Notes: generated from the letters alone by a model not told the origin. Shown: positions 45,857-56,594, counted from the stretch's first letter. The stretch: 64,000 nucleotides of DNA from an uncultured Bacillaceae bacterium (GCA_947497585.1 CANMHG010000001.1:310001-374000); one strand, 5' to 3'. Numbers and translations are program-made.

Positions 45857-46957
45857 TTGTCGACCAAAAAATCCACGCCTGACATAATATTAATAGTTAT
45901 AACTTTATCTCTACTAGCTGTCGGTTTAATCATGGTTTATAGTGCTAGTGCAATTTGGGCGACCTATAAATTTGATGATTCCTTCTTTTTTGCAAAAAGG
46001 CAACTATTGTTTGCTGGTGTTGGTGTTGTAGCGATGTTTTTTATTATGAATATAGATTATTGGACATGGAGAACGTGGGCTAAGGTAATTGTTATTATTT
46101 GTTTTGTACTATTAGTAGCTGTATTGATTCCGGGAATTGGAATGGAGAGAAACGGTTCACGGAGTTGGATTGGCGTTGGGGCATTTTCCGTTCAACCATC
46201 GGAATTTATGAAGTTAGCTATGATTGCTTTTTTAGCCAAGTACTTATCGGAAAATCAGAAAAAGATTACTTCGTTTAAGCAGGGATTAGTTCCGTCCCTA
46301 TCACTTGTATTTTTAGCATTTGGAATGATTATGCTTCAGCCTGATTTAGGGACAGGAACTGTTATGGTAGGAACCTGTATCGTTATGATTTATGTAGCAG
46401 GGGCAAGAATTAGTCATTTTGTGGGCTTAGGCTTACTAGGGGTTGCGGGATTTGTAGCGCTTATTCTTTCTGCTCCATACAGAATTAAACGTATCACATC
46501 CTTTTTAAACCCTTGGGAAGATCCTTTAGGTAGTGGTTTTCAAATAATCCAGTCACTTTACGCGATTGGGCCAGGTGGGTTATTCGGATTAGGACTAGGT
46601 CAAAGTAGGCAAAAATTTTTTTACTTGCCTGAACCACAAACAGATTTTATCTTTGCGATTCTTGCAGAAGAACTTGGTTTTATCGGCGGTTCTTTTGTCA
46701 TCTTGCTATTCAGTCTCTTATTATGGAGAGGGGTTCGAATCGCATTAGGTGCACCTGACTTATATGGTAGCTTCTTAGGTATAGGGATTATTGGAATGAT
46801 TGCCATCCAAGTAATCATTAATATCGGGGTAGTAACAGGGTTAATGCCTGTTACAGGAATAACATTACCATTCTTAAGTTATGGTGGCTCTTCTTTAACA
46901 CTCATGCTTATGGCTGTAGGTGTATTACTTAATATAAGCCGGTACGCAAGGTATTAA
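45857..46957 (+). CDS. spoVE: SpoVE, SEDS-family glycosyltransferase
   Basis: 366 residues from TTG 45857 (GGGGTG six bases before; the GTG at 45848 is within it), the same length as B. subtilis SpoVE. FtsW/RodA/SpoVE family, ten helices. MVYSASAIWATYKFDDSFFF and FIMNIDYWTWRTW are nearly diagnostic for SpoVE; QPSEFMKLA, GMERNGSRSWI and LPFLSYGGSS are SEDS motifs. Polymerises spore cortex peptidoglycan with SpoVD. Confidence 0.95.
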   Translation: MSTKKSTPDIILIVITLSLLAVGLIMVYSASAIWATYKFDDSFFFAKRQLLFAGVGVVAMFFIMNIDYWTWRTWAKVIVIICFVLLVAVLIPGIGMERNGSRSWIGVGAFSVQPSEFMKLAMIAFLAKYLSENQKKITSFKQGLVPSLSLVFLAFGMIMLQPDLGTGTVMVGTCIVMIYVAGARISHFVGLGLLGVAGFVALILSAPYRIKRITSFLNPWEDPLGSGFQIIQSLYAIGPGGLFGLGLGQSRQKFFYLPEPQTDFIFAILAEELGFIGGSFVILLFSLLLWRGVRIALGAPDLYGSFLGIGIIGMIAIQVIINIGVVTGLMPVTGITLPFLSYGGSSLTLMLMAVGVLLNISRYARY

Positions 46958-47010
46958 TTAAAATGCTTTTATAGACAACTTGACCGATGCTATAATAGAA
47001 ATGCTAGTGT

Positions 47011-47048
47011 AAACCCTGTTCTTTATAACAGGGTTTATCTATTTTTTT
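47011..47048 (+). terminator. Terminator between spoVE and murG
   Basis: AAACCCTGTT / AACAGGGTTT, loop CTTTAT, then ATCTATTTTTTT. A TATAAT (46991-46996) lies only 15 bases upstream. Confidence 0.88.
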
Positions 47049-47108
47049 ACAAATGTTATTTAGTAGCTTAACGCTTAAAAAGCTGCATCTAGGAGGTAAA
47101 TTACATCA

Positions 47109-48206
47109 ATGAGAATAGCAATTAGTGGTGGAGGAACCGGGGGACACATTTATCCGGCTATAGCACTTATCAATGAAATTAAAAAGATCGATTCTACAGT
47201 AGAATTTTTATATATTGGAACCGAAGTAGGACTAGAAAATAAGATTGTTAGACGTGAGAATATCCCTTTTAAATCCATTGACATTTCGGGCTTTAAACGT
47301 AAACTATCAATAGATAATATTAAAACAATTATTAAATTTGTTAATGGTGTAAGAGAAAGTAAAAAGTATTTAAACGAATTTAAACCAGATGTAGTAATAG
47401 GAACTGGTGGTTACGTATGTGGACCAGTTGTATATGCAGCTGCAAAATTACATATCCCAACAATTATACATGAACAAAACAGTGTACCTGGTCTTACCAA
47501 TAAGTTTCTCTCGCGTTATGTAGATACAGTAGCCATTTGCTTTGAAGAAGCTAGGAGTTATTTTCGTGGTCCGAAGGTTGTTCTTACCGGTAATCCAAGA
47601 GCATCTGAGGTTGTTGGAAGAGATGGATTTAAAGGAAGAGAATCTGTAGACTTAAGTCATGATAAACGCTCTGTTTTAATTGTAGGTGGAAGCAGAGGGG
47701 CCAGACCAATTAATGACGCTTTTTTAGAGGTATTGCCAGAGATTGGTAAGAAGGATTATCAGGTTGTATATGTAACTGGTGAAATACACTATGATAAAGT
47801 GTTGCAGCGTGTAAAGGAAGTTGGAAGCCCAAATAATGTAGTGATCAAACCGTTTATTCATAATATGCCAGAGGTTTTAGCAGGTGTAGATTTAATAGTT
47901 GCAAGAGCTGGAGCTACTACTCTTGCTGAGATAACTGCATTAGGTCTCCCAAGTATTCTTATTCCAAGCCCATATGTTACCAATAATCATCAAGAAAAGA
48001 ATGCACGAGCACTAAGTGATAATGCTGCAGCAATCTTAAGATTAGAGGCAGAAATGAGTGGTTCTAAACTATTATCTGATATAGATTCTATCCTTTTAGA
48101 TCCTCAATTATTGGAAAGAATGAAGATAGCGTCAGAAAAATTGGGTATTAGAGATGCGGCGCAAAGACTATATGCTGAAACTAAGCAACTTATAAAAAGT
48201 AGTTAA
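47109..48206 (+). CDS. murG: Lipid II-forming N-acetylglucosaminyltransferase
   Basis: Adds GlcNAc to lipid I at the inner face of the membrane. 365 residues. GT-B fold: Gly-rich [23 protein letters not shown] and [14 protein letters not shown] in the N-domain; [11 protein letters not shown] and [21 protein letters not shown] in the C-domain. AGGAGGTAA precedes the ATG by about nine bases. Confidence 0.98.
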   Translation: MRIAISGGGTGGHIYPAIALINEIKKIDSTVEFLYIGTEVGLENKIVRRENIPFKSIDISGFKRKLSIDNIKTIIKFVNGVRESKKYLNEFKPDVVIGTGGYVCGPVVYAAAKLHIPTIIHEQNSVPGLTNKFLSRYVDTVAICFEEARSYFRGPKVVLTGNPRASEVVGRDGFKGRESVDLSHDKRSVLIVGGSRGARPINDAFLEVLPEIGKKDYQVVYVTGEIHYDKVLQRVKEVGSPNNVVIKPFIHNMPEVLAGVDLIVARAGATTLAEITALGLPSILIPSPYVTNNHQEKNARALSDNAAAILRLEAEMSGSKLLSDIDSILLDPQLLERMKIASEKLGIRDAAQRLYAETKQLIKSS

Positions 48207-48328
48207 GTACCTTTAGGTAAACATCATGCATAAACTAATAAAAAAGCTTATTACTAATTTCTTTGTTTGCTTTTTAACACAAACACAGCATTTAGTTCTA
48301 AAGTTTTTACTAAAGGGGGATACCTATC

Positions 48329-49237
48329 GTGGAAGCGATTGTTCAAGAATTAATAAGTGCAAATGTCGGAAAAGTGTTGAAAGATGAACCATTAGCTAAT
48401 CACACTACAATGAAAATTGGTGGTCCGGCAGATATTTTCATAGAACCACAGGATATACAAGGTATAAAAAACACAATCGAAATTATCAAAAGGCACAAAA
48501 TAGAATGGATAGCTATAGGGAGAGGTTCAAATTTATTAGTTTCTGACAAAGGAATTGAAGGAGCTGTGATAAAGTTGGGAGATGGTCTTGACCATCTTTC
48601 TGTTGAGGGCGAAACAATTACTGTTGGTGCTGGTTTTTCAGTTGTTAGATTATCAACTATGATAAGCAAAAAAGGATTATCAGGCTTAGAATTTGCGAGT
48701 GGTATCCCTGGTTCTGTTGGAGGAGCGGTCTATATGAATGCTGGGGCACATGGTTCAGATATCTCTAAAATACTAGTGAAAGCACATATTTTATTTGCAG
48801 ATGGTACGATGGAGTGGTTGACAAATGAAGAGCTTAAATTCTCATACCGTACATCTATACTACAGAATGAACGACCAGGTATTTGTATTGAAGCTGTATT
48901 TAGATTAGAAAATGGTGATCGTGAAGCAATTGTTAATCAAATGAAGAAAAATAAGGATTACCGAAAGGAAACACAACCATGGAATTTCCCGTGTGCAGGT
49001 AGTATATTTAGAAATCCATTGCCAAACTACGCAGGAAAATTAATAGAGGATTCAGGCTTAAAAGGTCATAGTATTGGCGGAGCGCAAATTTCGGATATGC
49101 ATGCAAATTTCATTGTAAATACAGGTAATGCGAAAGCACAAGACGTTTTGGATCTAATACAACATGTGAAAGAAACCATTAAGGAAAAGCATGATGTAAA
49201 AATGGAGACAGAGGTTGAAATTATAGGAAGAAAATAA
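48329..49237 (+). CDS. murB: UDP-N-acetylenolpyruvoylglucosamine reductase
   Basis: FAD enzyme reducing the enolpyruvyl group to make UDP-MurNAc. 302 residues, type II Mur[30 protein letters not shown] and [18 protein letters not shown] bind [12 protein letters not shown] has the catalytic Ser of the family. GTG start with AAAGGGGGA eight bases upstream. Followed by a short terminator. Confidence 0.97.
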   Translation: MEAIVQELISANVGKVLKDEPLANHTTMKIGGPADIFIEPQDIQGIKNTIEIIKRHKIEWIAIGRGSNLLVSDKGIEGAVIKLGDGLDHLSVEGETITVGAGFSVVRLSTMISKKGLSGLEFASGIPGSVGGAVYMNAGAHGSDISKILVKAHILFADGTMEWLTNEELKFSYRTSILQNERPGICIEAVFRLENGDREAIVNQMKKNKDYRKETQPWNFPCAGSIFRNPLPNYAGKLIEDSGLKGHSIGGAQISDMHANFIVNTGNAKAQDVLDLIQHVKETIKEKHDVKMETEVEIIGRK

Positions 49238-49301
49238 ATAATAGGATGACCTAATTAATTACATTTATGATATAATATTCATTATTGAACTTCTTTTAGG
49301 A

Positions 49302-49336
49302 AAACGGCATTTTAGGTGCCGTTTGTTTCACTTTTT
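49302..49336 (+). terminator. Terminator after murB
   Basis: AAACGGCA / TGCCGTTT with a seven-base loop, followed by GTTTCACTTTTT. Confidence 0.7.
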
Positions 49337-49385
49337 CCTCGTTTTCTCTATTCGAATATTGTAATTTAGTGTGGGGTGAAGTTAA

Positions 49386-50165
49386 TTGTCCAAAGGGAAA
49401 GTTGTAACAATCGAAGACAGGATCCCAAAACTTAAACAGAAGAGAAAACAAAAAGCAAATAAAAGACTGATATGGTACATTTCTGTCTTCTTTCTGCTAG
49501 TTATGTGTGTTGTTTACATTCAATCTCCGTTAAGCAAAGTGTCCAAAATCTCTATATCTGGGTCTTATAATGTTTCAGAAACTGAGATCATTAAGTTAAG
49601 TGAGCTTTCTAATAATACAAGCTTCTGGAGAATTAATATAGAAAATACAAGTAAACAAATTGAAACTCATCCCGAGATAAAATCAGTAAGTGTTGAGAAA
49701 AAGTTACCAAATAAAGTACTTATAAAAGTGAGTGAATATAAAAGGGTTGCCTATATTTCTAATGAAGAGCAATATTTTCCTATATTGGAAAATGGACAAG
49801 TCCTTCAATCCTTAACTAAAGCAACAATTCCCTCTGATGCACCAATTTTAATTAATTGGTTAAACAATGATGATATTCAGGGCATGGCAAAGGAATTAAC
49901 CAAGCTAAACCCTAGTATTGCAAATTCTATATCTGAAATTCACCATACACCTGAATCATCTGATCCTTTACATATAACATTATTCATGAATGATGGGTAT
50001 GAAGTGAGTGCCACTGTACGAAACTTTGCTGAAAAAATGTCAGCCTATCCGGCGATCATAAGTGAGCTTGACCCTAGCTTAAAAGGGGTTATTCATCTAG
50101 AGGTAGTTTCTTATTTTAAAGCTTATGAACGAGAGGAAGATGAAGAGAGTGAAAGTGAGAGGTAA
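49386..50165 (+). CDS. divIB: Cell division protein DivIB (FtsQ)
   Basis: 259 residues. Cytoplasmic basic N-terminus (KQKRKQKANKR), membrane helix (about 27-47), POTRA domain starting SKISISGSYNVSETEI, then a beta domain. TTG start with GGGGTGAAG seven bases before. Stabilises FtsL and DivIC in the divisome and is important for sporulation septation. The end overlaps ylxW. Confidence 0.94.
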   Translation: MSKGKVVTIEDRIPKLKQKRKQKANKRLIWYISVFFLLVMCVVYIQSPLSKVSKISISGSYNVSETEIIKLSELSNNTSFWRINIENTSKQIETHPEIKSVSVEKKLPNKVLIKVSEYKRVAYISNEEQYFPILENGQVLQSLTKATIPSDAPILINWLNNDDIQGMAKELTKLNPSIANSISEIHHTPESSDPLHITLFMNDGYEVSATVRNFAEKMSAYPAIISELDPSLKGVIHLEVVSYFKAYEREEDEESESER

Positions 50166-50862
50166 ACATGTCATTCTTTCGTTTGTTTGTCTAGTATTAG
50201 GGTTTATGATTTCCTTTTCTTATCAATTTACAAAGCAAGAGGCTGCAAACGGAAATGGTAAACCAACTGAACGGCAATGGACTAAAGAATATGAATACCG
50301 TAATAATTTAATTGAGCAAGAGGAAAAAAATCGTGAGCTTCAAAAGGAATTATTGGAAAAACAAGAGAAAGTCCGTGAAATTGAGGAAGAACTAGCTAAG
50401 GGCGAACAAGAGAAAATTTATTTTAACCTTGTTGAAGATGTTGAAAAGCTCCGTATGTATGTTGGAGACGTAAAGGTAAAGGGACAAGGTATACAGGTTA
50501 CCTTATCAGACTCGTCATATGTACCAACTGGCGAGGATGTAAATAATTATATTGTTCATGAGAGCCATCTATTTAAAGTGATCAATGAATTATATATTTC
50601 TGGCGCACAAGCAGTATCTATTAATGGCAAAAGACTTTCACATGACTCCTACATTTACTGTAATGGACCAGTTGTAACTGTCGATGGTAACCCTTATCCT
50701 GCTCCTTTCGTCATTGCTGGGATAGGGAATCCTGATGTTTTAATTCCTGCCTTAAATATTAATGGTGGTGTAATTGATCAACTACTTCAGGATAACATTG
50801 TAATCAAAGTAGAAAAAAAGTCAGAAATTGTTATGGAGCCGTTATTACAAACGAATGAATAA
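50149..50862 (+). CDS. ylxW: DUF881 protein YlxW
   Basis: About 237 residues from GTG 50149, placed eight to nine bases after GAGAGGAAG; ATG 50125 and ATG 50140 are alternatives in the same frame. N-terminal membrane helix, coiled coil about 45-95 (ELQKELLEKQEKVREIEEEL), then the DUF881 domain with VKGQGIQVTLSDSS and NELYISGAQAVSINGKRL. Function unknown; conserved between divIB and ftsA in bacilli. Overlaps the 3' end of divIB. Confidence 0.88.
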   Translation: MKVRGKHVILSFVCLVLGFMISFSYQFTKQEAANGNGKPTERQWTKEYEYRNNLIEQEEKNRELQKELLEKQEKVREIEEELAKGEQEKIYFNLVEDVEKLRMYVGDVKVKGQGIQVTLSDSSYVPTGEDVNNYIVHESHLFKVINELYISGAQAVSINGKRLSHDSYIYCNGPVVTVDGNPYPAPFVIAGIGNPDVLIPALNINGGVIDQLLQDNIVIKVEKKSEIVMEPLLQTNE

Positions 50863-50885
50863 TTTGTAAAAAGAAGTTGGTGGGA

Positions 50886-51602
50886 ATGTTGGACAAAAAA
50901 TCGAGTATTAGTTTTACTATTGTTACAGTCGTAGTCGGTGTCATGTTAGCCGTCCAATTCCAAACCATTAAAGAACCGGTTGTAAGAGATACACGTGATA
51001 CCTGGGAACTTCGGGAGGATTTAAAAAGGCAACAAGAACTTCATTCGGAACTCTTATCTGAAATATATAAATATGAAGAGAAAATTGTGAAGTACGAAAC
51101 AGAAAAGGACGATAGTAAAGAAAACATCCTTAGGGAGACCTTACATGAATTACGGGAAAAAGCAGGACTTACTGAAGTAACTGGACCAGGTATAATATTA
51201 ACGGTCGAGCCTTCATTTAACACCGTTGGTGAACCTGTGAGTTATGTTTCTCCAGAACTTTTAAGAAGATTAATAAACGAATTAAACTCCTATAACGCCA
51301 AAGAAATTTCAATAGATGGCCATAGGGTAATTAATACAACTGTTATTCGTGAAATACAGCAATATACTAAAATCGATACGTATCCTATCCGTTCTCTTCC
51401 TATAGAAATAAGAGTTATAACCGATGATGCAGAGAAGCTATCAAATCGAATGAAAGTTTCAAACTCAATTCAAGATTTCTTCTCAGATAACCTTATTTTA
51501 TCAGTCTCCGACGCAATAAGTGAAGTGGCGATTCCGGCTTACGATGATGCAATTCGTATAAAACATTTAGAACCAGTTACAAGTGGAAAAGGTGGAAGTT
51601 AA
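50886..51602 (+). CDS. ylxX: DUF881 protein YlxX
   Basis: About 238 residues; start taken as ATG 50886 (TTG 50889 and TTG 50877 are alternatives around a GGTGGG site). Same layout as YlxW: N-terminal membrane helix, coiled coil (about 40-90), DUF881 domain with GPGIILTVEPSFN and LINELNSYNAKEISIDGHRVI. Tandem duplication with YlxW. Two bases before sbp. Confidence 0.87.
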   Translation: MLDKKSSISFTIVTVVVGVMLAVQFQTIKEPVVRDTRDTWELREDLKRQQELHSELLSEIYKYEEKIVKYETEKDDSKENILRETLHELREKAGLTEVTGPGIILTVEPSFNTVGEPVSYVSPELLRRLINELNSYNAKEISIDGHRVINTTVIREIQQYTKIDTYPIRSLPIEIRVITDDAEKLSNRMKVSNSIQDFFSDNLILSVSDAISEVAIPAYDDAIRIKHLEPVTSGKGGS

Positions 51603-51604
51603 AC

Positions 51605-51967
51605 ATGTGGCTCCCTATTATAGGATTACTAATAGGTATATTACTAGGATTATCATCAGAATTTAAAGTGCCAGATGAATATTCCAACTATTTATCGATT
51701 GCTGTTCTTGCTGCACTAGATACTCTCTTTGGAGGAATTCGTGCTCATTTGCAAAATATTTATGATCAAGCTGTTTTTGTATCTGGTTTTTTCTTTAATA
51801 TTTTATTAGCTGCAAGTTTAGCTTTTCTAGGTGTTCATCTTGGTGTAGACTTGTATTTAGTAGCGGTTTTTGCATTTGGAGTTAGACTATTTCAAAATAT
51901 CGCTGTTATTAGAAGGATATTAATTGCTAAGTGGAGTATTTCAAGAGATAAAATTGAAAAAAATTGA
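51605..51967 (+). CDS. sbp: Small basic membrane protein Sbp (DUF1290)
   Basis: 120 residues, three predicted helices, family segment YLSIAVLAALDTLFGGIRA and a basic C-terminus. Conserved upstream of ftsA in bacilli; function unknown. Start ATG with GGTGGAAG upstream inside ylxX. It closes the ylxW-ylxX-sbp group; 135 AT-rich bases then precede ftsA and may hold ftsAZ promoters. Confidence 0.92.
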   Translation: MWLPIIGLLIGILLGLSSEFKVPDEYSNYLSIAVLAALDTLFGGIRAHLQNIYDQAVFVSGFFFNILLAASLAFLGVHLGVDLYLVAVFAFGVRLFQNIAVIRRILIAKWSISRDKIEKN

Positions 51968-52102
51968 ATTTTTTAAAAGGGAAAATACTGTATTTGTTGA
52001 ATATTTGTTTATATGTAATTTATTTTTATTAGAAAAATAGCTGTTATTCTTCAAATACGCTCGAATGAGAGATGCTTTAATTGTAAAAGGAGGTGCCAAA
52101 GA

Positions 52103-53389
52103 ATGAACAGCAATGAAATTTACGTAAGTCTTGACATCGGTACATCCAGTGTTAAAGTAATCATTGGTGAAATGAGCCATGATTCCTTAAACATAATTGG
52201 TGTAGGAAATGTGAAATCTGAAGGACTTAAAAAAGGTTCAATTGTAGATATAGATGAAACCGTTCATTCAATTAAGAAGGCTGTTGAACAAGCTGAAAGA
52301 ATGGTTGGTATGCCAATAAAACAAGTTGTTGTTAGTGTGCCCGCAAATAACGTACAATTGAAAGAGTGTCATGGTGTTATAGCCGTTTCAAGTGAAAGCC
52401 GCGAAAATCGTGAAATAAGCAATGAGGATGTAATGAGGGTTATCGAGGCAGCTCAATTTGTTTCGATTCCACCAGAACGTGAAATCATTGATGTTATACC
52501 AAAACAGTTTATTGTTGACGGATATGATGAAATTAGTGATCCTCGTGGGATGCTTGGTGTACGTCTTGAAATGCAAGGGACGATTATCACCACTTCAAGA
52601 ACGATATTACATAATTTATTACGTTGTGTTGAACGAGCAGGTCTTACAATTGCAGCCATTTGCCTACAGCCTCTAGCGGCAGGTTCTATTACTCTCTCAG
52701 AAGATGAAAAGAATCTAGGAGTTGCTTTAATAGATATTGGTGGTGGCTCTACTACAGTTTCTATTTTTAGAGATGGTTTTTTACAATCTTCAAATGTTGT
52801 TCCAATTGGCGGGGATCATATCACAAAAGATATCTCAATTGGTTTACGAACATCTACTGAAGATGCTGAAAAAATTAAAATTAAGCATGGACATGCCTTC
52901 TATGATGACGCTTCTGAAGAAGAAGTATTTAGTGTACCGATTATTGGAAGTGATCAGCACCAGCAGTTTAACCAATTAGAAATATCAGATATAATTGAAG
53001 CAAGATTAGAAGAAATTCTAGACTTAGTTATTAATGAATTGAGAAAATTAAATGTAAGAGATCTTCCAGGAGGATTTGTACTAACCGGTGGAGTTGTTAA
53101 TCAACCAGGGGTTTTAGAGCTAGCCCAAGTAGTACTGCAGAGCAATGTTAGAATTGCAAAGCCCGATTATATTGGGGTTCGCGAGCCACAATTCTCAACT
53201 GGTGTAGGCCTAATTCAGTTTGCCTACGAGCACTCAAAAATTCAAGGTAAGCGAATTGGTTCTATGATTTCACAAGAATCAGAAAAGAGAAACACAAAAC
53301 AACAACCAGTAAAAAGCAAGTCAAACACAAACGATGATCAAAATATTGGAAAAAAAGTTAAAAGATTTTTCGGTTACTTCTTCGAGTAG
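52103..53389 (+). CDS. ftsA: Cell division protein FtsA
   Basis: Actin-like ATPase that anchors FtsZ to the membrane. 428 residues. SLDIGTSSVKVIIGE phosphate 1, the 1C domain (about 85-165), DIGGGSTTVSIF phosphate 2, FVLTGGVVNQPG adenosine motif. The C-terminal KKVKRFFGYFFE is an amphipathic membrane-targeting helix. AAAAGGAGGTG precedes ATG. ftsZ follows by 40 bases. Confidence 0.97.
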   Translation: MNSNEIYVSLDIGTSSVKVIIGEMSHDSLNIIGVGNVKSEGLKKGSIVDIDETVHSIKKAVEQAERMVGMPIKQVVVSVPANNVQLKECHGVIAVSSESRENREISNEDVMRVIEAAQFVSIPPEREIIDVIPKQFIVDGYDEISDPRGMLGVRLEMQGTIITTSRTILHNLLRCVERAGLTIAAICLQPLAAGSITLSEDEKNLGVALIDIGGGSTTVSIFRDGFLQSSNVVPIGGDHITKDISIGLRTSTEDAEKIKIKHGHAFYDDASEEEVFSVPIIGSDQHQQFNQLEISDIIEARLEEILDLVINELRKLNVRDLPGGFVLTGGVVNQPGVLELAQVVLQSNVRIAKPDYIGVREPQFSTGVGLIQFAYEHSKIQGKRIGSMISQESEKRNTKQQPVKSKSNTNDDQNIGKKVKRFFGYFFE

Positions 53390-53429
53390 AAGTATCGAAA
53401 GCTCTTTCGCTGAATTAGGAGGATCTTAG

Positions 53430-54572
53430 ATGTTGGAGTTAGATACAAATCTCGACCAATTAGCAACGATTAAAGTTATTGGTGTCGGTGGCGGTGGAAA
53501 TAACGCTGTAAACCGAATGATCGAACATGGTGTACAAGGTGTGGATTTTATTGCTGTTAACACAGATGCACAAGCATTAAACTTATCAAAAGCTGATATT
53601 AAAATGCAAATTGGTGGTAAGCTTACTCGTGGTTTAGGTGCTGGCGCAAATCCTGAAGTTGGTAAGAAGGCAGCAGAAGAAAGTAGAGAACAAATCGAAG
53701 AAGTATTAAAAGGTGCAGACATGGTTTTCGTTACGGCAGGTATGGGTGGCGGAACTGGTACTGGTGCAGCTCCGGTTATAGCTTCCATTGCACGTGACCT
53801 TGGTGCCTTAACTGTTGGTGTTGTTACTCGTCCTTTCACTTTTGAAGGAAGAAAAAGAGCAGGGCAAGCTTCAGGTGGGATTGCAGCGATGAAAGAGGGA
53901 GTAGATACCTTAATCGTTATCCCAAATGACCGCCTTTTAGAAATAGTTGACAAAAATACTCCGATGCTTGAAGCATTCAGAGAAGCTGATAACGTACTTC
54001 GTCAAGGTGTACAAGGTATATCTGACCTTATCGCTGTACCAGGATTAATTAATCTAGACTTTGCTGATGTTAAAACAATAATGTCAAACAAAGGTTCAGC
54101 TCTAATGGGTATTGGAATGTCAACTGGTGAAAATCGCGCAGCTGAAGCAGCAAAACGAGCTATTTCGAGTCCATTGTTAGAAACTTCTATTGATGGTGCA
54201 CAAGGTGTACTAATGAACATCACTGGTGGTACTAACTTGAGCTTGTATGAGGTTCAAGAGGCTGCAGACATAGTTGCCTCTGCATCAGATGAAGAAGTAA
54301 ATATGATTTTTGGATCAGTTATCAATGAAAATTTAAAGGATGAGATATTAGTTACAGTCATTGCAACTGGCTTTAATGATATTGATACTACTTCCTCTAA
54401 ACCTGTAAGACCAGCCATTAACGCTACAAAACAAGCTTCACCTACAACGAGAGAAACAAAACGAGATGATTCTTCGAACGAATATCAATCCCGTCCTACT
54501 ACACAAAGCTCTCAAAATGACGAAGCTCTAGATATTCCGGCTTTCTTAAGAAACCGCAATCGTCGCAGATAA
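53430..54572 (+). CDS. ftsZ: Cell division GTPase FtsZ
   Basis: 380 residues. GTP-binding [14 protein letters not shown], tubulin signature [14 protein letters not shown]7-loop region [11 protein letters not shown]. The variable linker (about 320-365) is polar; the C-terminal peptide [13 protein letters not shown] binds FtsA and SepF. TTAGGAGG precedes the ATG. Assembles the Z ring; followed by a terminator. Confidence 0.99.
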   Translation: MLELDTNLDQLATIKVIGVGGGGNNAVNRMIEHGVQGVDFIAVNTDAQALNLSKADIKMQIGGKLTRGLGAGANPEVGKKAAEESREQIEEVLKGADMVFVTAGMGGGTGTGAAPVIASIARDLGALTVGVVTRPFTFEGRKRAGQASGGIAAMKEGVDTLIVIPNDRLLEIVDKNTPMLEAFREADNVLRQGVQGISDLIAVPGLINLDFADVKTIMSNKGSALMGIGMSTGENRAAEAAKRAISSPLLETSIDGAQGVLMNITGGTNLSLYEVQEAADIVASASDEEVNMIFGSVINENLKDEILVTVIATGFNDIDTTSSKPVRPAINATKQASPTTRETKRDDSSNEYQSRPTTQSSQNDEALDIPAFLRNRNRRR

Positions 54573-54579
54573 TATTAGT

Positions 54580-54612
54580 AAGAGTCTTTCCAATTGGATC
54601 GACTCTTTTTCT
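54580..54612 (+). terminator. Terminator after ftsZ
   Basis: AAGAGTC / GACTCTT around an inner CCAATTGG palindrome, then TTTTT. Confidence 0.8.
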
Positions 54613-54733
54613 ATTGTTCGGAACTTTGAATGTGAAAGACTTTAGAGAATGTAAATATCGAAAGCTATTCTAAAAAAACATCTAGAATACACTGTTTTAC
54701 AATATTCGTAAAAATCTATCAAAATTTCTCCTC

Positions 54734-54739
54734 TATAAT
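54734..54739 (+). promoter_or_regulatory. Candidate -10 box in the ftsZ-spoIIGA gap
   Basis: TATAAT about 100 bases before spoIIGA. In B. subtilis the spoIIG promoter is SigA-type, has an abnormal spacer and depends on Spo0A. No good -35 is seen here; TATCGAA at about 54656 is one mismatch from a 0A box. Weak. Confidence 0.3.
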
Positions 54740-54835
54740 CGTCAGCAAGTGACAGACTTCAATAGACTATGTACTATATACTATTAACTAATAGGTAGTT
54801 AATCGAATAAGGGCACTCTTGAAAGGAGAACGGGA

Positions 54836-55762
54836 TTGAACATCTACCTTGATGTTATTTGGTTACTGAACTTTCTATTTGATGGGTTATTACTTTTACT
54901 AACGGCATTCATTCTAAAGCGAAAAATTTTAATATGGAGAATGGTATTAGGGGCATTTATTGGGTCTTTAATTGTTATTTTAATGGTATCTCCTTTGTCA
55001 ATGTATGCGTCACATCCAATTATAAAACTAATTTTTTCATTTTTAATAATTGGTAGTGCCTTTGGATTTAAACGTTTCCGATATTTTATTCAAAATCTAC
55101 TAACCTTTTACTTTGCTACCTTTGTAGTTGGTGGTGGAATGATTGGTGTTCATAATTTCTTGGAATATGAAGTTAAGGTATTGGATGGTGTATTATTGAC
55201 AAATTCAACTGGTTTAGGCAATCCTATTAGTTGGGCTTTCGTATTAATTGGATTTCCTGTGTTATGGTATTTTACTAGAAAACAAATTAGTGATTTTGAA
55301 ATGAAAAAGATACAATTTGATCAGATTGCTAAAGTGGTTATATCTATAGACTCACTTGACCTTCGGGTAAAGGGATTAATAGATAGTGGTAATCAGTTAT
55401 ACGATCCGATAACAAAAAGTCCTGTGCTTATTATTGATACGACTAAAACAGTTCATTTTTTTCCTGAGTCAATTATTCGACAATCAAAAAATATTGAATC
55501 TTTAGGTTCAGAACAAGACCAAGAAGCCCATAAATGGGAAAGCAGAATCCGAATAATACCGTATCGAGGTGTTGGCCAAGACCATCAATTTTTACTCGCT
55601 ATTAAACCTGATAAGATCACAATTTTCCATAACGGTGAACAAATCTCTGTTACGAAAGGTTTGATTGCACTTAATCATACCCCTCTATCTTCCGATGGAG
55701 AGTATGAATGTATTGTTCATCCCAAAATGCTGCTCTCATCATCTGTTCAACCGGCATCTTAG
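54836..55762 (+). CDS. spoIIGA: SpoIIGA, pro-SigE processing protease
   Basis: 308 residues. Five predicted N-terminal helices (about 1-150) and a cytoplasmic pepsin-like aspartic protease domain with LIDSGN (catalytic Asp183). It dimerises in the septum and, on a forespore signal, cleaves pro-SigE. Start TTG 54836, eight bases after AAAGGAG. sigE follows by 54 bases, forming the spoIIG operon. Confidence 0.95.
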   Translation: MNIYLDVIWLLNFLFDGLLLLLTAFILKRKILIWRMVLGAFIGSLIVILMVSPLSMYASHPIIKLIFSFLIIGSAFGFKRFRYFIQNLLTFYFATFVVGGGMIGVHNFLEYEVKVLDGVLLTNSTGLGNPISWAFVLIGFPVLWYFTRKQISDFEMKKIQFDQIAKVVISIDSLDLRVKGLIDSGNQLYDPITKSPVLIIDTTKTVHFFPESIIRQSKNIESLGSEQDQEAHKWESRIRIIPYRGVGQDHQFLLAIKPDKITIFHNGEQISVTKGLIALNHTPLSSDGEYECIVHPKMLLSSSVQPAS

Positions 55763-55816
55763 AGTTATCTATACTATCATACTCATCAAACTACAATTTA
55801 GAAGGAGGAACTTTAC

Positions 55817-56536
55817 GTGGTCAAACTTAAACTTCGTTTAACCTATTTGTGGTATAAAATATTACTGAAATTTGGGATTAAAACTGATGAAATTTACTAC
55901 ATTGGTGGAAGTGAAGCCCTACCACCACCACTTTCAAAGGACGAAGAAGAGCTTTTATTAAAAAAGCTTCCTACTGGAGATAAAGCTGCAAGATCAATCT
56001 TAATAGAAAGAAACTTAAGATTAGTTGTATACATTGCAAGAAAATTTGAAAACACAGGTATTAATATAGAAGATTTAATAAGTATCGGAACTATAGGACT
56101 AATTAAAGCTGTAAATACCTTTAACCCTGAAAAGAAAATAAAATTAGCTACATATGCATCACGATGTATCGAAAACGAGATCCTCATGTACTTACGAAGA
56201 AATAATAAAATCCGGTCAGAAGTTTCTTTTGATGAGCCACTAAATATCGACTGGGATGGTAATGAACTTCTTTTATCAGATGTTTTAGGCACAGAGGAAG
56301 ATATTATTACTAAGGATTTAGAAGCGAATGTTGACCGCAAGTTACTTGTTAAAGCACTGCATCAATTAAACGAGCGAGAAAAACAAATTATGGAGCTCCG
56401 CTTCGGGTTAATTGGTGGAGAAGAGAAAACACAAAAAGACGTAGCGGATATGCTTGGTATATCACAATCCTATATTTCCAGGCTTGAGAAGAGAATCATT
56501 AAAAGGCTCCGAAAAGAATTCAATAAAATGGTGTAA
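55817..56536 (+). CDS. sigE: Pro-SigE, mother-cell early sigma factor
   Basis: 239 residues. The first about 28 residues form the membrane-associating pro-sequence ([20 protein letters not shown]) removed by SpoIIGA near DEIYYIGG. Region 2 with [13 protein letters not shown] and [11 protein letters not shown], region 4 with [23 protein letters not shown] start with AGAAGGAGG eight bases before. Directs mother-cell transcription, including spoVD, spoVV and gerR in B. subtilis. Confidence 0.98.
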   Translation: MVKLKLRLTYLWYKILLKFGIKTDEIYYIGGSEALPPPLSKDEEELLLKKLPTGDKAARSILIERNLRLVVYIARKFENTGINIEDLISIGTIGLIKAVNTFNPEKKIKLATYASRCIENEILMYLRRNNKIRSEVSFDEPLNIDWDGNELLLSDVLGTEEDIITKDLEANVDRKLLVKALHQLNEREKQIMELRFGLIGGEEKTQKDVADMLGISQSYISRLEKRIIKRLRKEFNKMV

Positions 56537-56550
56537 TAAAAAATTTTTTT

Positions 56551-56594
56551 AACCCGATTAAGTCGCTGAAATTACGCTACTATTCGGGTTTTTT
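56551..56594 (+). terminator. Terminator after sigE
   Basis: AACCCGA / TCGGGTT with a 26-base internal structure and T-run. Confidence 0.75.

Noticed and set aside
53426..53953. 175-codon minus-strand frame opposite ftsZ
   Set aside because: Entirely antisense to the conserved FtsZ GTPase domain; Pro/Ala-rich composition is a shadow of Gly/Ala-rich FtsZ codons. No ribosome site.
55897..56340. 147-codon minus-strand frame opposite sigE
   Set aside because: Antisense shadow of the highly conserved sigma factor regions.
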